Source: Flavonifractor hominis
GTDB taxonomy: Bacteria; Bacillota; Clostridia; Oscillospirales; Oscillospiraceae
Length of the DNA stretch: 64,000 nucleotides
Direction: 5' to 3'
Assembly (NCBI RefSeq): GCF_040095835.1
Contig: NZ_JBBMFT010000006.1
Coordinates: 62,001-126,000, forward strand
The position numbers and the translations under genes are program-made. Positions 49,600 to 57,677 of this stretch are shown here, piece by piece (positions within the stretch are counted from its first letter, which is position 1; every line of letters begins with the position of its first letter). The notes under the pieces are model-generated. The model worked only from the letters and a program-made list of their open reading frames with translations. It was not told the DNA's origin and did no database searches.

Positions 49600-49744
49600 G
49601 AGAAGCTTCCTCCTGATGTTACGCTGCGCACGCCGCACGGCCGGGTCGCTTTCACTTTGCCTCGGGCTGGCCTCGGGCCGCAGTACGGCCCTGCGCTTGC
49701 CTTCCCTGCGCTCCAAGCTCCCCTGAGCGGCGGCTCCACGCTTG
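49600..49744. other. GC-rich intergenic stretch with internal repeats
   Basis: 145 bp between the NuoE-like and HATPase genes in an otherwise tightly packed operon. On the minus strand AGCGCAGGG occurs twice, 6 nt apart, with further AGGCC/GAGGC segments. It codes only for arginine-rich low-complexity sequence. It may be an extragenic repeat element; no transposon features are seen. Confidence 0.4.
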
Positions 49745-50239
49745 TTATTTATACATATCCAGGATGGGTCCCACTTGATCGGGCGTCAGACGGCCGTACA
49801 CATCATTGTTGACCATCATGACCGGCGCCAGGCCGCAGGCACCCACGCAGCGGCAGGAGTCCAGGGAAAACTTCCCGTCCGGCGTGATGGAGCCCGGGAC
49901 GATCCCCAGCTTCTGCTCCACGGCGGCCAGTACGGCAGCGGCGCCCTTGACGTAGCAGGCGGTGCCCAGACAGACCGAGATCTGATAGCGGCCCTTGGGG
50001 TTCATGCTGAACTGGGCGTAAAAGGAAGCGACTCCGTAGACCTCGGACAGGGGAATGTCCAGTCCTTCAGCCACCATGATCTGGACCTCTTCCGGCAGGT
50101 AGCCGAAAATAGCCTGTGCGGCCTGGAGCACGGGCATGGTTGCGCCCGGCTGTCCCTTATGAGCTTCGATCACCTGACGCAGGCGCTCCTCCTGCTCGGG
50201 CGTGCCCCGGTAGGGAACGACGGTTTTGCAGTTTGGCAT
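49745..50239 (-). CDS. hydC: NuoE-like [2Fe-2S] subunit of the NADH-linked hydrogenase
   Basis: Subunit of about 164 aa. The helical N-terminal part (EAHKGQPGATMPVLQAAQAI) and thioredoxin-like [2Fe-2S] domain have Cys ligands in VCLGTACYVKGA and DSCRCVGACGLAPVM. It relays electrons with HydB. Two ATGs occur (50251 and 50239); GGATGG is better spaced for the second. It has its own promoter (50276-50303), so the catalytic subunits can be expressed apart from the upstream sensor-like genes. Confidence 0.93.
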   Translation of the reverse strand: MPNCKTVVPYRGTPEQEERLRQVIEAHKGQPGATMPVLQAAQAIFGYLPEEVQIMVAEGLDIPLSEVYGVASFYAQFSMNPKGRYQISVCLGTACYVKGAAAVLAAVEQKLGIVPGSITPDGKFSLDSCRCVGACGLAPVMMVNNDVYGRLTPDQVGPILDMYK

Positions 50240-50275
50240 GGAAACGTCCATCCTTTCTTGTCGGTATCAGTTCCA

Positions 50276-50303
50276 ATTATAACAGTTTCTGGGATGATGT
50301 AAA
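50276..50303 (-). promoter_or_regulatory. Internal promoter before the hydrogenase core genes
   Basis: -35 TTTACA (50298-50303), 16-bp spacer, -10 TATAAT (50276-50281), in the gap between the PHP and NuoE-like genes. Confidence 0.65.
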
Positions 50304-50317
50304 GCGTAGCTGATTCG

Positions 50318-51025
50318 TTAGCCGCGGCGCAGCCAACGCAGGACCGCCTCGGCGCTGCGCTCAGGCAGGTCCATGGAATACTCGGCACTCCACACCTGGT
50401 CCAGGTAGTGGGCGTCGGAGTTGACGATGAGGCGCACATCCTTCAGGTCGGGGCGGACGGAGAAACCAGGCGGGCACTGACGGGATACCTCCGCCACCGG
50501 AAAGGGCAGCGACGGGTCCCACAGTCCAAGTACGCCCAGCAGGGAAAAGGCGTCCCGGTCGATGTGGGCGGGGAAGGCTACTCCGCCGTACAGGCCGGCC
50601 AGGTGGGGTAGTTCCTCCAAAGCCAGGTCGGTGTGCCCAATGAGTAGCCGCGTGTCCTCCCCCAGTACCAGGTCTCCTTCGTCCATATAGAGTTGACGGC
50701 CAAAGAGAGCGGGGTCGTTGGCCAAAGGGAACAGGTGCTGGGAGAGCAGTTGGTCAAACGCTTCGGCCAGCCGGGGGGTGGGGAAGAGGCAGACCACGTG
50801 AACGTCTTCCCGGGTACATACCTCTATCCCGGCCAGAGCGAGCAGGCCGCGCTCCTGTGCCGCCCGGCAGAAGGCGGCACAATTGCCAGCGGTGTTGTGA
50901 TCGGTAAGCGCCACGATGTCCAGTCCTGCCAGGGCGCACATGGCGGCCAGATTGGCGGGAGTCATATCCTCGCTGCCGCAGGGGGACAGGCAGGAGTGAA
51001 GGTGCAGATCATAGTAGAAGTTCAA
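50318..51025 (-). CDS. PHP-domain phosphoesterase
   Basis: PHP-fold protein of 235 aa. Metal-binding motifs: DLHLHSCLSPCGSEDM at the N-terminus, ALTDHNTAGNC, GIEVCTREDVHVV and SDAHYLDQV near the C-terminus. PHP proteins hydrolyse phosphodiesters or phosphomonoesters such as nucleotides or 3'-phosphoadenosine species. Its place in a hydrogenase operon is recurrent in Clostridia, but the substrate is unknown. Confidence 0.9.
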   Translation of the reverse strand: MNFYYDLHLHSCLSPCGSEDMTPANLAAMCALAGLDIVALTDHNTAGNCAAFCRAAQERGLLALAGIEVCTREDVHVVCLFPTPRLAEAFDQLLSQHLFPLANDPALFGRQLYMDEGDLVLGEDTRLLIGHTDLALEELPHLAGLYGGVAFPAHIDRDAFSLLGVLGLWDPSLPFPVAEVSRQCPPGFSVRPDLKDVRLIVNSDAHYLDQVWSAEYSMDLPERSAEAVLRWLRRG

Positions 51026-51054
51026 TCCGTTTGCCCTCCTTTTTCCGGAGCGGC

Positions 51055-51393
51055 TCAGGTGCCGCCGGAGAGAATCTGCCCCAGACGGCCGGCGGCGGAA
51101 AAGGTGTCCTGAGCCGTGCCCAGGAGATTAACGCCCTTTTCCCTGGCCCGGCGCAGCAGATCGGGGTCGGGCAGGACGTCCTCGGTGAGGATCACACAGG
51201 AGACGTCGGCCATCAGGGCCACGGCCGCTACATTCTGATTGGACATAATGGTCAGCCAGGCGTGGTCCTGTCCGGCCCGGCTCAGCACCCAACTCAGCAG
51301 ATCCCCGGCATAGCCCCCTGTGACCGGGCGCTCAGGCTCGGCCAGGTGGAAGACCTGCAGGGAAAGCAACGGACACAGCTGTTGTACGGTCAT
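51055..51393 (-). CDS. DRTGG-domain-like protein, copy 1
   Basis: Protein of 112 aa with the DRTGG-type fold: TVQQLCPLLSLQVF at the start, variable G-G-Y-A-G-D-L-L-S core, then IMSNQNVAAVALMADVSCVI and a C-terminal GVNLLGTAQDTFSAAGRL. DRTGG domains occur beside CBS domains and phosphotransacetylase and probably bind nucleotides. AGGGGG precedes the ATG. A second copy (53248-53604) heads the same operon. Confidence 0.82.
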   Translation of the reverse strand: MTVQQLCPLLSLQVFHLAEPERPVTGGYAGDLLSWVLSRAGQDHAWLTIMSNQNVAAVALMADVSCVILTEDVLPDPDLLRRAREKGVNLLGTAQDTFSAAGRLGQILSGGT

Positions 51394-51466
51394 AACAATA
51401 CCCCCTTGTTGAGCGTATGAAACAGCCGCCGCGACACGCCGGGGGCGTATCTGCGGCGGCTGGGTG

Positions 51467-52798
51467 TTACGGTTTGGCCGCCTTTTCCCGCTGGCCGCGG
51501 AAGGGAGGCGGCAGGTAGTCGTCCGCCTCTTCCTTGCCGGCCATGGAGCGCATGCGTTCACGGACCTTGAAAATGCAGTCATCCTCGCAGGCCCGGCCCA
51601 GGACCACATCCTCGGCAAACGCATGACAGGAGGGTGCCCCGCAGGAGCCGCAGTGCAGACCGGGCAGATGCGCCTCCAACTCCTGAATACGCATTTGCTT
51701 ATTCAGCGCTGCCTCCACATCCTGATCCAGCACCAGTGCGGGCAGATATTGCAGCTCCTTATCCCGCACCACCAGAGTGCGGTCCGGTCCATTCAGCGGA
51801 AAGCGGTTGCGGGAGACGGGCAGACCGCGGGTCAGGCCCTTCAGACGCATTTTGGCGGCATAGGGGTTCTCCACATTGAAGCATCCGCCCACGCACCCCT
51901 GGGTGCAGGCCGACAACTCCAGAAAATCTGCCTCGGGCAGGCGGCCGTCCTCAATTTCATCCAACATACGGATAACATTTTCGATGCCGTCCACTGCCAC
52001 ACTGCGCTCACCCAGCCGGGCGGCGCTTTCGCCGCCGCAGGAAGCCCAGCCAAGGCCCAGGATCCCCGCGGAGGAGAGCGGTTCCAATGGGGTCTCTGCC
52101 AGACGCTTCATGGGGCCAAGAAGGCGCAGATATACATCACGGATAGGAATGGCGCCGTCCAGCACCGGCCGGCTTAGATGTTCCGGCGAGCGGGCGGCGG
52201 TGACCTTGGAGGAGCAGGGGACCAGAGCGAATACTCCGATTTGCTCCGCCGGCAGACCGGTAACGGCTTGTGCCTCACGCCGGGCCAGAATGGCTGCCAG
52301 CTCCATGGGCAGGATTGTGGTGGCCACGTGGGGGATCAGTTTGGGAAAGCGCATCCGAATCAGCCGCAGCACCGTGGGGCAGGAGGCCGAGATCTGAGGC
52401 GTGGGTGTGGGTACACCGCTGCGGATACACTCGCGTTCAAAGTCGGAGATCATCTCGGCTGCCTTGGCCACCTCATATACCCGGTGGAACCCAATCTCCA
52501 ACAGGGCATTTAATACCAAATCCAGGTTATCCAGATGCTGGAACTGCCCGTAGAGTGACGGCTCGGGCAGGGCCACGCAGTAAGTATAACGCTTCAACAC
52601 GTCCAAACTGTCACCCACGGACTTGATGGCCCGATGGGGACATACGCGGATGCAGCTGCCGCAGTCAATACACCGGTCGGGCAGAATGGTGGCCCTGCGT
52701 CCACGGACGCGGATGGCCTCTGTGGGACAGCATTTGATACAGGAGGTACAGCCCCGGCAGCGCTTGTCGTCCAGTACGACGGAATGTCTCATAACCAT
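51467..52798 (-). CDS. Sensor-type [FeFe] hydrogenase homologue (HsfB/HfsB-like)
   Basis: Protein of 443 aa. Two N-terminal [4Fe-4S] sets (CRGCTSCIKCCP; CIDCGSCIRVCP) lead into an H-cluster-like domain: loop 1 reads SASCPTVLRL instead of the usual TSCCPxW, loop 2 is VPCSSKVTA, and loop 3 is ELSACTQGCVGGC. A C-terminal four-Cys domain (HCGSCGAPSCHAFAEDV) follows. The loss of the usual loop-1 and loop-2 residues and the ATPase/DRTGG neighbours suggest a redox or H2 sensor rather than a catalytic enzyme. It ends 73 bp before the DRTGG gene. Confidence 0.85.
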   Translation of the reverse strand: MVMRHSVVLDDKRCRGCTSCIKCCPTEAIRVRGRRATILPDRCIDCGSCIRVCPHRAIKSVGDSLDVLKRYTYCVALPEPSLYGQFQHLDNLDLVLNALLEIGFHRVYEVAKAAEMISDFERECIRSGVPTPTPQISASCPTVLRLIRMRFPKLIPHVATTILPMELAAILARREAQAVTGLPAEQIGVFALVPCSSKVTAARSPEHLSRPVLDGAIPIRDVYLRLLGPMKRLAETPLEPLSSAGILGLGWASCGGESAARLGERSVAVDGIENVIRMLDEIEDGRLPEADFLELSACTQGCVGGCFNVENPYAAKMRLKGLTRGLPVSRNRFPLNGPDRTLVVRDKELQYLPALVLDQDVEAALNKQMRIQELEAHLPGLHCGSCGAPSCHAFAEDVVLGRACEDDCIFKVRERMRSMAGKEEADDYLPPPFRGQREKAAKP

Positions 52799-52826
52799 GG
52801 GCCTGCCTCACCTCGATTCGCCAGGA

Positions 52827-53261
52827 TCATTGTTCTTTCTGCGGAAGTTTGATCTTCACCGTGACGGTGGTACCTTTGCCCACAACGGTGTCGATGGTCA
52901 TTTCATCGGAATAGCGCTTGATGTTGGGAAGTCCCATACCGGCGCCGAAACCCAGTTCCCGGGCGGTCTGCCCGGCGGTGGAGTATCCCTCCTGCATGGC
53001 CAGGGCCACATCGGGAATGCCGGGGCCGGTGTCGGTCATGCGGATCACGATCTGATTCGGGTCCACCTCTACCTCCGCCTGGCCGCCGTCGGCATGGATG
53101 ACCATATTGATCTCACCCTCATACATACAGATAGAAGCGCGGCGGATGATATCCTGCGGCAGGTTCAGCTTCTTCAGGGCCAACTTCATCTTACTGGAGG
53201 CCTCTCCGGCTTCGATCAGATCGCCGCCCTCCACTGGATACACCAGTCTACTCGTTTCCAT
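52827..53261 (-). CDS. Anti-sigma-regulatory-factor-like ATPase (HATPase_c_2)
   Basis: Small GHKL ATPase of 144 aa like SpoIIAB/RsbW: ICMYEGEINMVIHADGG (N box E-x-x-x-N), MTDTGPGIPD and FGAGMGLPNIKRYSDE. The start at 53261 has GAGGG upstream and overlaps the DRTGG gene end by 14 nt, indicating coupling. It probably pairs with the DRTGG protein and the HsfB-like protein in a signalling complex; no cognate sigma factor is encoded nearby. Confidence 0.87.
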   Translation of the reverse strand: METSRLVYPVEGGDLIEAGEASSKMKLALKKLNLPQDIIRRASICMYEGEINMVIHADGGQAEVEVDPNQIVIRMTDTGPGIPDVALAMQEGYSTAGQTARELGFGAGMGLPNIKRYSDEMTIDTVVGKGTTVTVKIKLPQKEQ

Positions 53262-53604
53262 CGCAATTCCCTCGCAATCCATTGGAGTATAACAGTCCGC
53301 ATGCCTCATACATGCGTTTGGGGCATGTCATAATGACGATATCACGCTCCTCCGCCAAAGCCAGAATATCCCGGCCGGGGATCTTGCCGCGGACAAAAAT
53401 AATGCACTTCATCTCCACCATGTCCGCTGTGCGCACCACCTGGGGATTGACCAGTCCGGTGAGCAGCAAAGCCTGGTTTTTGACGAAGGCCAGCACGTCG
53501 CTCATAAAATCGCTGCCGCAGGCGGAAAAGACCTCACGGTCCAAATGATCCTCCCCACAGAGTACCGTAGCGCTCAGAATACGTTTGATGTCGGAAAGCC
53601 TCAT
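53248..53604 (-). CDS. DRTGG-domain-like protein, copy 2
   Basis: Protein of 118 aa heading the hydrogenase operon: MRLSDIKRILSATVLCGED, ACGSDFMSDVLAFV and a C-terminal ERDIVIMTCPKRMYEACG. It has the same fold pattern as the 112-aa protein encoded at 51055. It likely binds a nucleotide and acts with the ATPase whose gene it overlaps. No catalytic residues are evident. Confidence 0.82.
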   Translation of the reverse strand: MRLSDIKRILSATVLCGEDHLDREVFSACGSDFMSDVLAFVKNQALLLTGLVNPQVVRTADMVEMKCIIFVRGKIPGRDILALAEERDIVIMTCPKRMYEACGLLYSNGLRGNCDGNE

Positions 53605-53652
53605 AGGCCGCCCCCTCTCCCAGTGGGAAAACTAAACTCTCGGTTCGGAAGT

Positions 53653-53681
53653 ATTGTACCACAAAACCATTCAAAGTGCAA
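53653..53681 (-). promoter_or_regulatory. Promoter of the sensor part of the hydrogenase operon
   Basis: -35 TTGCAC (53676-53681), 17-bp spacer, -10 TACAAT (53653-53658). Confidence 0.72.
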
Positions 53682-53746
53682 AGGGCAGGTTTCAATATAG
53701 ACAAACTTTTTTCTTTCTGGACGGCTGTTTTGGGCAAACCACTCAA

Positions 53747-53776
53747 TTGACAGGGTGCGCGCACGTCAACTATAAT
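53747..53776 (+). promoter_or_regulatory. Promoter of serC-serA
   Basis: -35 TTGACA (53747-53752), 18-bp spacer, -10 TATAAT (53771-53776). A small dyad TTTATC-AA-GATAAA (53782-53795) lies at the expected transcript start and may be an operator. Confidence 0.8.
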
Positions 53777-53850
53777 AGGCTTTATCAAGATAAAGTGACA
53801 CTATGTCGCAGAATCTGATGTCAAATTATCCATCAAGGAGGCCATCTATC

Positions 53851-54936
53851 ATGGGAAACCAGCGCGTGTATAACTTTTCCGCAGGCCCGTCCATGCTGCC
53901 CCTGGAGGTACTGGAGCGGGCTGGAGCCGAGATCACCAACTATCAGGGCTCCGGAATGTCCGTTATGGAGATGAGCCACCGATCTAAGGTGTTCCAGAAG
54001 ATTTTTGACGATACCAAGGCCAAGCTGCGCACTCTGCTCAATGTGCCGGAGGAATACGAGATCCTGTTTTTGCAGGGCGGTGCCTCCAGCCAGTTCTCCA
54101 TGGCGCCCCTGAACCTCATCGGCAAGACCGGCAAGGCTGATTATGCAGTCACCGGCAACTTCTCCAACATCGCTTATAAAGAGGCCCAGAAATACGGCCA
54201 GATCAATCTGGCTGCTTCCTCGGCTGACCGCAACCATACTTATATTCCCACTCAGGACCAGCTGAAACTGGATCCGGAGGCCAGCTATTTCTATTACTGC
54301 GCCAACAATACCATCTATGGTACCGAGTGGCAGTATGTCCCCGAGACCAACGGCGTGCCCATCGTGTGCGACATGTCTTCGGACATTCTCTCCCGTCCGG
54401 TGGACGTGAGCAAGTACGGCATCATCTTTGCCGGCGCGCAGAAGAACATGGCTCCTGCGGGTCTTACCGTGGTCATCATCCGCCGGGACCTGGCCGGTCA
54501 GGAGCTGCCCTACACCCCGCTGATGATGAACTACAAGACCATGATCGACAAGGATTCCATGTACAATACTCCGCCCTGCTGGTGCATCTACATGCTGGGG
54601 CTGGTACTGGACTGGCTGGAGAGTAAGGGCGGTGTGCCCGGCATGCAGGCCATCAAGCACGCCAAGGCCCAGATGCTCTATGATGTAATTGACAGCTCCA
54701 AGCTGTTTACCTGTGCCGTGGAGCCAGGTTCCCGCTCCGACATGAATGTGGTGTTCCGTACTGGAAACGATGAGCTGGACGCCAAGTTTGTCAAGGAGAG
54801 TGTGGAGGCCGGCTTTACCAACCTGAAGGGTCACCGCTCTGTGGGCGGCATGCGTGCGTCCATCTACAACGCCATGCCCACCGAGGGTGTGGAGAAGCTG
54901 TGCGACTTCATCCGCGCCTTTGACCAGAACAATTAA
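53851..54936 (+). CDS. serC: Phosphoserine aminotransferase
   Basis: PLP enzyme of 361 aa converting 3-phosphohydroxypyruvate and glutamate to phosphoserine in serine biosynthesis. The N-terminus RVYNFSAGPSMLPLEVL is typical; the PLP lysine is in IIFAGAQKNMAPAGLTV. CAAGGAGG precedes the ATG at 53851; the frame is open upstream from 53803 but without a site. serA follows 18 bp downstream. Confidence 0.96.
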   Translation: MGNQRVYNFSAGPSMLPLEVLERAGAEITNYQGSGMSVMEMSHRSKVFQKIFDDTKAKLRTLLNVPEEYEILFLQGGASSQFSMAPLNLIGKTGKADYAVTGNFSNIAYKEAQKYGQINLAASSADRNHTYIPTQDQLKLDPEASYFYYCANNTIYGTEWQYVPETNGVPIVCDMSSDILSRPVDVSKYGIIFAGAQKNMAPAGLTVVIIRRDLAGQELPYTPLMMNYKTMIDKDSMYNTPPCWCIYMLGLVLDWLESKGGVPGMQAIKHAKAQMLYDVIDSSKLFTCAVEPGSRSDMNVVFRTGNDELDAKFVKESVEAGFTNLKGHRSVGGMRASIYNAMPTEGVEKLCDFIRAFDQNN

Positions 54937-54954
54937 AGAAGGGGAGGGACCGCT

Positions 54955-56124
54955 ATGTATCGCATCAAGACCCTGAACAAGATTTCCCCCGCCGGTCTGT
55001 CGGTGCTGGATCAGAACCGGTTTGCCGTCAGCGGCGATGTGGAGAACGAGGACGGCATCCTCGTCCGCTCCGCCGATATGCATGACTATGTGTTCCCCGA
55101 CGCCCTGCGGGCCGTGGCCCGGGCAGGGGCAGGCACCAACAACATTCCCATTGACCGCTGCTCCGAGGCAGGTATCGTGGTATTTAATACCCCGGGTGCC
55201 AACGCCAACGCGGTGAAAGAGCTGGCAGTGTGCGCTCTGCTGCTGGCCAGCCGGAAGATCACCCAGGGTGTGGAGTGGGTGAAGGCCCAGGCTGCTGCCG
55301 GCGAAGATGTGGAAAAAGTGGTGGAAAAGGGCAAGAGCCAGTTTGTGGGACCTGAGCTGAATGGTAAGGTACTGGGCGTTATCGGTCTGGGGGCCATCGG
55401 CGTGCAGGTGGCCAACATTGCCACCAAGCTGGGAATGACCGTATATGGGTACGACCCGTTCCTGTCGGTGGACGGGGCGCTGGCCCTCTCCCGCATGGTG
55501 CATCGGGCCATGGATCTGGAGACCATCTATAAAAACTGTGACTACATCACCGTCCACGTGCCTCAGACCGCTGAGACCAAGGGAATGCTCAACGAGGATG
55601 CCTTCCATATGATGAAGGGCGGTGTGCGTATCCTGAATCTGGCCCGGGGCGGCCTGGTGAATGACGACGATATGCTGGCCGCTCTGGACAGCGGCAAGGT
55701 GGCCTGCTACGTTACAGACTTCCCCAACGCCAAGATCATGGGCGGACGAAATGTGGTGGCGATTCCCCATCTGGGCGCCTCCACCCCCGAGAGCGAAGAG
55801 AACTGCGCCGTCATGGCGGCCCAGCAGCTGCGGGACTATCTGGAAAACGGCAATATTGTCAACTCTGTCAACCTGCCTACTCTGGTGCAGCCCTGGAGCG
55901 GAGTGTGCCGCCTGTGCATCATCCATCGCAACGTTCCCGGTGCCATTGCCAACATCACCGGTGTGCTGTCCAAGGACGGGGTCAATGTGGAAAACATGAC
56001 CAACAAGTCCAAGAAGGACTATGCCTACACCGTGGTGGATGTGGGCAGCCGGGTGAGCGACAGTGTGGCTGATGAGATCCGTGCACTGGATGGCGTACTG
56101 CGGGTGCGTCTGCTCAATCACTAA
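54955..56124 (+). CDS. serA: D-3-phosphoglycerate dehydrogenase
   Basis: NAD-dependent dehydrogenase of 389 aa, the short form with one C-terminal ACT domain (about 315-389, IIHRNVPGAIANITGVLS) for serine feedback. The Rossmann motif is GVIGLGAIGVQVANI; catalytic residues lie in NLARGGLVNDDDM and PHLGASTPESEEN. The first step of serine synthesis, paired with serC. Phosphoserine phosphatase is not in the window. Confidence 0.95.
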   Translation: MYRIKTLNKISPAGLSVLDQNRFAVSGDVENEDGILVRSADMHDYVFPDALRAVARAGAGTNNIPIDRCSEAGIVVFNTPGANANAVKELAVCALLLASRKITQGVEWVKAQAAAGEDVEKVVEKGKSQFVGPELNGKVLGVIGLGAIGVQVANIATKLGMTVYGYDPFLSVDGALALSRMVHRAMDLETIYKNCDYITVHVPQTAETKGMLNEDAFHMMKGGVRILNLARGGLVNDDDMLAALDSGKVACYVTDFPNAKIMGGRNVVAIPHLGASTPESEENCAVMAAQQLRDYLENGNIVNSVNLPTLVQPWSGVCRLCIIHRNVPGAIANITGVLSKDGVNVENMTNKSKKDYAYTVVDVGSRVSDSVADEIRALDGVLRVRLLNH

Positions 56125-56132
56125 AAAGCAGA

Positions 56133-56169
56133 AAAAGGCCGCTGTGAGCGATGCTCACAGCGGCCTTTT
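56133..56169. terminator. Bidirectional terminator between serA and the ABC permease gene
   Basis: A 17-bp stem AAAAGGCCGCTGTGAGC/GCTCACAGCGGCCTTTT with loop GAT. Confidence 0.92.
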
Positions 56170-56175
56170 GTTGGA

Positions 56176-56820
56176 TCAGAACTCCTTCTTTTCGTAAATG
56201 CCGCAGGAGATGAAGTAAGAAAGAACAAAACTCCCAACGGAAACCAAGGCCAGCAGGCCGGGAAGGGCGGCGGTCAGCCAGGGGGCGGGGGCGGGAAGGA
56301 CGAAGCCGTTGCTGACAGCCCCGCCCAGCAGAACAATGGAGCCGAAGACAATCAGGAAGAGGCACATATTGACGATGCGGGCTTTCTCCGCACCATACTT
56401 AAAGAGCAGGGGGAGAAGTACAGCATCCATTACCAGGGAGACGCCGGCACAGGCCAGAGTGATCAGCAGACAGTCCAGGGGCGTAGTTTCGCTCACCCTC
56501 AACAGGGAAAGGACGATCAAGAGCAGGGCCACCGCCACGGTGCTGACAGCCAGAGCCAGCAGGGTGAAGAGATACTTGCCACCCACGACGCCGCTCCGGC
56601 CTGCGGGGGAGACTACAGCGAAACGAGCCCAGCCGCTGGCATCATCCATGCTGATGGAGGACATGGGTACCATCATGCCCAGCAGGGCCACCATTCCACC
56701 CAGAATGCTGATGTCAAATACGCCCGCGATGGCCAGACCGCCGTAGATCAAAAAGAAGATCAGATAGCTGCCAGCCAGCCTGCGCATGGACAGGATATCT
56801 TTATAGATGAGCCCTTTCAT
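56176..56820 (-). CDS. ABC-2 type transporter permease
   Basis: Membrane subunit of 214 aa with six hydrophobic segments (LAGSYLIFFLIYGGLAIAGVF, given here as LAGSYLIFFLIYGGLAIAG, near residue 15). It resembles the ABC-2 permeases paired with YtrB-like ATPases. The ATG at 56820 overlaps the ATPase stop by 4 nt (ATGA). It probably exports a peptide or lipid-linked compound or takes part in an envelope-stress response; the cargo is unknown. Confidence 0.87.
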   Translation of the reverse strand: MKGLIYKDILSMRRLAGSYLIFFLIYGGLAIAGVFDISILGGMVALLGMMVPMSSISMDDASGWARFAVVSPAGRSGVVGGKYLFTLLALAVSTVAVALLLIVLSLLRVSETTPLDCLLITLACAGVSLVMDAVLLPLLFKYGAEKARIVNMCLFLIVFGSIVLLGGAVSNGFVLPAPAPWLTAALPGLLALVSVGSFVLSYFISCGIYEKKEF

Positions 56821-57677
56821 CTCACATCCCCCTTTACCGTGAAGATCATGATATCCTCCAGAGTAACCGGCTCTATTGCCAGCGCGGGCCAGGCGCGGGC
56901 CAGGGCGCGGCGATCCTTCACCAGTGCCTCGCAGCCGAACTGCCCGGTGCGCACGCCTACCAGCAGGGCGGGATCCACCCGCTCCAGATCGGCCCGGCCG
57001 CACTTGAGCTTGCCATAGCGGTCCAGCAGCTCGTCCTTGGCCCCGGATACAGCCACCCGTCCCTTGTGCAGGTAAGTGACATAGTCGGCCACCTTTTCCA
57101 GGTCACTGGTGATGTGGCTGGAGATGAGGATGGCGTGCTCCTCATCCTGGATGAAGGCGAGAAACTCATCCAGGATCTCGTCCCGCACCACTGGGTCTAG
57201 CCCGGAAGTGGCCTCATCCAGGATCAGCAGCCTGGGCCGGACGGCGAAGGCAGCGGCCAGGGCCAGTTTCATCCGCATACCCTTGGAGAACTCTTTTACG
57301 GTTTTCTTCTCCGTCAGGCCAAACTTGTTCAGGTATTGCTGGAATAGAGCGCTGTCCCAGCGAAGATAGAGCCCGCTCTGGATCCGGTTTACCTGGGCGG
57401 GGGTGAAGGAATTATAGTAGCCGCTTTCATCCAGCACCACCCCGATCTCTCCTTTGAGCGTGCGGGCTTCACGGTCCATGTCATGGCCCAGTACATGGAC
57501 CTCACCGCTGTCCCGTCGGACCAGGTCGAGGATGCACTTAATGGTGGTGGATTTACCCGCCCCGTTTTCTCCGATCAGGCCCATGATGGTCCCGCCGGGG
57601 ACAGTAAACGATACGTCGTCCAGTTTAAAACTGCCATAATCTTTGGTGAGATGGGATACTTCCAGTACGTTGTTCAT
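56817..57677 (-). CDS. ABC transporter ATP-binding protein (YtrB-like)
   Basis: ATPase of 286 aa: Walker A GLIGENGAGKSTT, signature EFSKGMRMKLALA (an F-S-K-G-M variant common in this group), Walker B LLILDEATSGLDP, switch His in ILISSHITSD. A C-terminal extension of about 75 residues is present. It is encoded between the GntR regulator and the permease with 4-nt overlaps on both sides, so the three are one translationally coupled operon. Confidence 0.93.
   Translation of the reverse strand: MNNVLEVSHLTKDYGSFKLDDVSFTVPGGTIMGLIGENGAGKSTTIKCILDLVRRDSGEVHVLGHDMDREARTLKGEIGVVLDESGYYNSFTPAQVNRIQSGLYLRWDSALFQQYLNKFGLTEKKTVKEFSKGMRMKLALAAAFAVRPRLLILDEATSGLDPVVRDEILDEFLAFIQDEEHAILISSHITSDLEKVADYVTYLHKGRVAVSGAKDELLDRYGKLKCGRADLERVDPALLVGVRTGQFGCEALVKDRRALARAWPALAIEPVTLEDIMIFTVKGDVR

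Noticed and set aside
53833..56121. Minus-strand open frame of about 760 codons opposite serC-serA
   Set aside because: Antisense to two complete conserved enzymes; composition biased to His/Gly/Val.
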